Shown in pieces: positions 6,629 through 8,910 of a stretch of 8,910 nt of DNA. The number at the start of each line of letters is the position of its first letter. Within the stretch, counting starts at the first letter, position 1. Under the pieces are notes generated by a model. The model was not told where the DNA came from and did no database searches. It worked only from the letters and a program-made list of their open reading frames with translations. This DNA is from Acidobacteriota bacterium (GTDB taxonomy: Bacteria; Acidobacteriota; Holophagae; Thermotomaculales; Thermotomaculaceae), in assembly GCA_027067895.1 (NCBI GenBank), contig JAMOUY010000201.1, positions 1 to 8,910 of the forward strand. The letters run 5' to 3'. Both the position numbers and the translations under genes were made by a program.

Positions 6629-7774
6629 TTATCTTAAAGCAATCAACACCTTGCTCATTCTGAATTTATCCGGATTGATAAGAAATATTGTGGCACTCTT
6701 TTTGTCGGGGGAAACCTTTATCTGATAATCCTTATCCTTAACAAACTGAGAAGGCATAACGTAAATAGCGCTGATTTTTGATAACCCTGCATCTTCGGCG
6801 CTAACAGTAATAGAGTCAACTTCCCTCAAATCGGCAATTTTTTCAAACTTTACGGCATTGAATTTTTTAAGTTTGGGACGGCCGAAGAGAAATCTTCCGA
6901 CTATGCCTTTCTTTTTAAGCGCTTTATAGTTGTCAACATGGTAGTAAACGGCATTCAGCATTTTCTCTTTTTTCAAATTTTCCTGAGAAAGGGTTTTATT
7001 TTGAGTGGTAAGTTCCTGAATTTGAGCCTCCATATTTGCCTTTACCTGTTCCAATTCCTTCACCTGTCTAAGCAATTCCGCCTTTCTAGCTTCAAGGTCT
7101 TTTACCTCGGCAGACAACTTTTCCGCTTCCTGCCTTGCCTTGTCCCTTTCGTTTATAAGTTTGGTTTTGTAATACTTCTTTATCTGGTTGGGACTCATGT
7201 TTGCGGTACCCTGAGTTACAAATGTTCCGAAAACACCGTCGTTATAGAAAAGGTAAACCTCAAAACCGGGAAGAAGATAATCAAGAAGATTGACCCTTTC
7301 AACAAGTTTCTGCGCCTCCTCCGGGGACAAACCCTTCTGCTCGGTTAAAAATCTCATGCAAATATCGTAATGATTGTCACCCGGCTGAACGGTATAGGGT
7401 TTAGGCAGTTTTTCCTTTAAATCCTCAATTTCTTTTCTCAACTGCTTGATTTCTTCGTCTTTGTTGAGAATTTCCTGAATCATTGCCGAATAAGAGGAAT
7501 CCTTTTCCTGAGCAAGCCTTTTCTTCAAATAAGCCCTTTGTTCGGGTGTAAGAGAAAGCATTTTCATCTGCTCGGGAGTAAGTTTTTTGTCTCCCTTTAA
7601 TCCGTATTCCGCAAGAAGTTGCTTATATGCATCTTCTTTTTGTTTCAACTCATCGCTGAGTTTGTCAATTTTCATAGCCATCTGTTCCATCTTTTTTACC
7701 TGCTGTTTTTCAAACCATGAGCAGGAATTCATAAACAACAAAAGTAAAACGACAAAAGAAAATAAGCGTTTCAT
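6629..7774 (-). CDS. Coiled-coil lipoprotein with a LysM-like domain
   Basis: From the ATG at 7774 this is a 381-residue envelope protein. Residues 1-17 are a signal sequence (MKRLFSFVVLLLLFMNS) followed by Cys18, a plausible lipidation site, although Asn at -2 is not the classic lipobox. The mature part has a helical segment (about 20-60), a tandem LTPEQ motif (65-69 and 75-79), and a second helix (95-124). A LysM-like unit (about 126-177) begins PYTVQPGDNHYDI and ends LLPGFEVYLF, with a longer middle than canonical LysM. A long coiled coil (about 204-275) and a C-terminal beta-rich domain (about 285-381) follow. LysM domains usually bind peptidoglycan, so a cell-wall-attached spacer or organiser is a reasonable inference, and upstream alr agrees with an envelope role. 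The exact function is unknown. An in-frame ATG at 7792 overlaps the truA stop but lacks a Shine-Dalgarno sequence. Confidence 0.78.
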   Translation of the reverse strand: MKRLFSFVVLLLLFMNSCSWFEKQQVKKMEQMAMKIDKLSDELKQKEDAYKQLLAEYGLKGDKKLTPEQMKMLSLTPEQRAYLKKRLAQEKDSSYSAMIQEILNKDEEIKQLRKEIEDLKEKLPKPYTVQPGDNHYDICMRFLTEQKGLSPEEAQKLVERVNLLDYLLPGFEVYLFYNDGVFGTFVTQGTANMSPNQIKKYYKTKLINERDKARQEAEKLSAEVKDLEARKAELLRQVKELEQVKANMEAQIQELTTQNKTLSQENLKKEKMLNAVYYHVDNYKALKKKGIVGRFLFGRPKLKKFNAVKFEKIADLREVDSITVSAEDAGLSKISAIYVMPSQFVKDKDYQIKVSPDKKSATIFLINPDKFRMSKVLIALR

Positions 7775-7777
7775 TAT

Positions 7778-7784
7778 CCCTCCC
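7778..7784 (-). promoter_or_regulatory. Shine-Dalgarno sequence deciding the lipoprotein start
   Basis: GGGAGGG on the minus strand lies three bases before the ATG at 7774-7772, with the purine core about five bases away. It selects this ATG over the one at 7792, and the resulting short basic N-terminus (MKR) suits a lipoprotein signal peptide. Confidence 0.75.
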
Positions 7785-7788
7785 TTTA

Positions 7789-8529
7789 TCATCGGTAATA
7801 AACCTTTTCAAGAAATAAACCCTTTGCATCAAGGGTCGGGCCGGCAAGCGTCCTGTCCTTTTTTTCAAACAATTCGGGAATAAAATCCGGGGAAATTTTC
7901 CCTTTGCCTATCCACAAAAGCGTGCCGGCAATATTCCTAACCATGTGATGCAAAAAACTATCGCCTGTTATTATATATTCCAAAAAGCCGTTGTTCAATA
8001 AATTAAATTTAGAAATTTTTATATTTTTAATTGTTGTTTTCGCAGTGCACATTGAATCTCTGAAAGATGAAAAGTCTTTTTTGCCCTCAAAAAGGGGTGC
8101 CGATTCTATCATTTTTTCAACGTCAACCTTTCCTCTTACGTGATAGCAGTAAAACCTTTCAAAAGGCGGAACAACGTCTCCTATAAAAAATCGGTATCTG
8201 TATGTTTTCCCCCTTGCATCAAATCTGGGATGAAAGGACAAATCAACATCGTTAACCTCAACAACCCTTATATCGTCAGGCAAAATTGCGTTCAATCCCT
8301 TTTTAATAACTCCGACAGAATGCTTTTTTTCGGTTTTAAATGAGGCAACCTGTCCCAAGGCATGCACTCCCGCGTCAGTCCTTGATGCACCGTAAAGTTT
8401 CACCTCATGGTCAACAAGGGTTTCAACAGCATTTTTCAATACCCCCTGAATTGTTTTCACATTAGGTTGAATCTGCCAGCCTGAATAATTTGTCCCGTCG
8501 TATTGAACTACAAGTTTTATGTTTCTCAT
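7789..8529 (-). CDS. truA: tRNA pseudouridine(38-40) synthase TruA
   Basis: This complete 246-residue enzyme converts uridines 38-40 in the anticodon arm of tRNAs to pseudouridine. It starts with the family hallmark VVQYDGTNYSGWQIQP. The catalytic aspartate is Asp52 in GASRTDAGVHALGQVASF. Tyr110 in GKTYRYRF stacks on the target base, and SFLHHMVRNIAGTLLWIGKG (191-210) carries the conserved Arg198. The C-terminus has the usual AGPTLDAKGLFLEKVYY. Length and motif order are typical. Its ATG shares one base with the alr stop codon (TAATG), and no strong Shine-Dalgarno sequence is at normal spacing, so translation is probably coupled to alr. The following lipoprotein gene begins 14 bases after the truA stop. 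The protein should act as a cytoplasmic dimer. Confidence 0.97.
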   Translation of the reverse strand: MRNIKLVVQYDGTNYSGWQIQPNVKTIQGVLKNAVETLVDHEVKLYGASRTDAGVHALGQVASFKTEKKHSVGVIKKGLNAILPDDIRVVEVNDVDLSFHPRFDARGKTYRYRFFIGDVVPPFERFYCYHVRGKVDVEKMIESAPLFEGKKDFSSFRDSMCTAKTTIKNIKISKFNLLNNGFLEYIITGDSFLHHMVRNIAGTLLWIGKGKISPDFIPELFEKKDRTLAGPTLDAKGLFLEKVYYR

Positions 8530-8910
8530 TACTCAACTATCTCTCTGCGAATAAAGGGATTGAGTCTTGCAATAATCTCGTAGTTTATTGTTCCCAAAAA
8601 CGAAGCAAGAATATCCGCCGTAATTTCTTCGTCTCCGCTTTTCCCCATCAAAACAACCTCGTCTTCAACGGTTATACCGTTAACGTGGCTTACGTCAATC
8701 ATAAAAAGGTTCATGCAAACCCTTCCGACAACCGGACATCTCTTCCCCTTAACCAAAACGTAAGAGTTGTTGGACAATCCCCTGTCGTATCCGTCCGAAT
8801 ACCCGACGGGCAAAACGGCAATTTTCATATCACTGTTGGCTTTGTATGTTAACCCGTAGCCGATATACTGCCCCGCTTTTACCTCTTTTATTTGCAAAGG
8901 CTTTGTTTTC
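8529..8910 (-). CDS. alr: Alanine racemase, C-terminal part (5' end outside the window)
   Basis: The last 126 codons of the gene are present and the frame runs off the right edge. The product interconverts L- and D-alanine with pyridoxal phosphate and supplies D-Ala for peptidoglycan. The C-terminal beta-barrel domain is clear. GYGLTYKA carries the catalytic tyrosine (window residue 18), followed by VLPVGYSDGYDRGLSNN, then VKGKRCPVVGRVCMNLFMIDV and EITADILASFLGTINYEIIARL. The usual CMD around the active-site entrance is CMN here. The N-terminal barrel with the cofactor lysine is not in the window. It leads the operon's visible part, overlapping truA by one base. A bifunctional MurF-Alr fusion or other N-terminal extension cannot be excluded. 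Confidence 0.95.
   Translation of the reverse strand, partial: KTKPLQIKEVKAGQYIGYGLTYKANSDMKIAVLPVGYSDGYDRGLSNNSYVLVKGKRCPVVGRVCMNLFMIDVSHVNGITVEDEVVLMGKSGDEEITADILASFLGTINYEIIARLNPFIRREIVE

Noticed and set aside
6938..7348. Plus-strand open frame of 136 codons opposite the lipoprotein gene
   Set aside because: Its Leu/Phe-rich composition mirrors the Lys/Glu-rich coiled coil on the other strand. It has no Shine-Dalgarno sequence and no recognisable domain.
6629..7792. 387-residue version of the lipoprotein starting at 7792
   Set aside because: The ATG overlaps the truA stop but has no ribosome-binding site, whereas the ATG at 7774 follows GGGAGGG and gives a typical signal peptide.
8490..8852. 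Plus-strand open frame of 120 codons opposite alr and truA
   Set aside because: It is antisense to two conserved genes and shows no family features.

Overview
The window is AT-rich bacterial chromosome with tightly packed genes. Two proteins have lipoprotein signal peptides, and one of these is a LysM-like envelope lipoprotein. This suggests a diderm (Gram-negative-type) bacterium outside the well-studied proteobacterial groups. I cannot name the genus from this sequence. Most genes have a purine-rich Shine-Dalgarno sequence, and both terminators I see are G5/C5 hairpins followed by a T tract. There are no RNA genes, CRISPR arrays, insertion sequences or prophage genes, and no gene-free stretch longer than about 130 bases.

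Left part (1-2210). Two genes run leftward from one promoter: an isoprenylcysteine-methyltransferase-like (ICMT-like) membrane protein, then a large lipoprotein that leaves the window at base 1. The lipoprotein resembles the N-terminal half of CehA/McbA-type metallohydrolases, so a PHP catalytic domain may lie beyond the edge. Their promoter is back to back with the promoter of a rightward M20 metallopeptidase gene.

Middle (2211-6628). The M20 peptidase gene ends in a hairpin terminator. The T tract of that terminator almost touches the start codon of a XerC/XerD-type tyrosine recombinase, which has no Shine-Dalgarno sequence. The recombinase gene converges on ssb (single-stranded DNA-binding protein), and their stop codons overlap. 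The ssb gene lies 12 bases downstream of a membrane-anchored, methyl-accepting-chemotaxis-like coiled-coil protein. That protein has a degenerate signalling tip and no extracellular sensor, and the two genes appear to form one leftward unit with its own promoter.

Right part (6629-8910). A leftward operon holds the 3' end of alr (alanine racemase, D-Ala for peptidoglycan), truA (tRNA pseudouridine synthase) and a coiled-coil/LysM-like lipoprotein, closed by a strong terminator. The alr and truA genes overlap by one base, and truA and the lipoprotein gene are 14 bases apart.

Most genes here are housekeeping. The least ordinary elements are the tip-degenerate chemoreceptor-like protein paired with ssb, the LysM-like coiled-coil lipoprotein in the alr-truA operon, the lipoprotein form of a CehA/McbA-like protein, and the terminator that abuts the recombinase start. 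I see no clear evidence of a multi-gene defence or mobile system.
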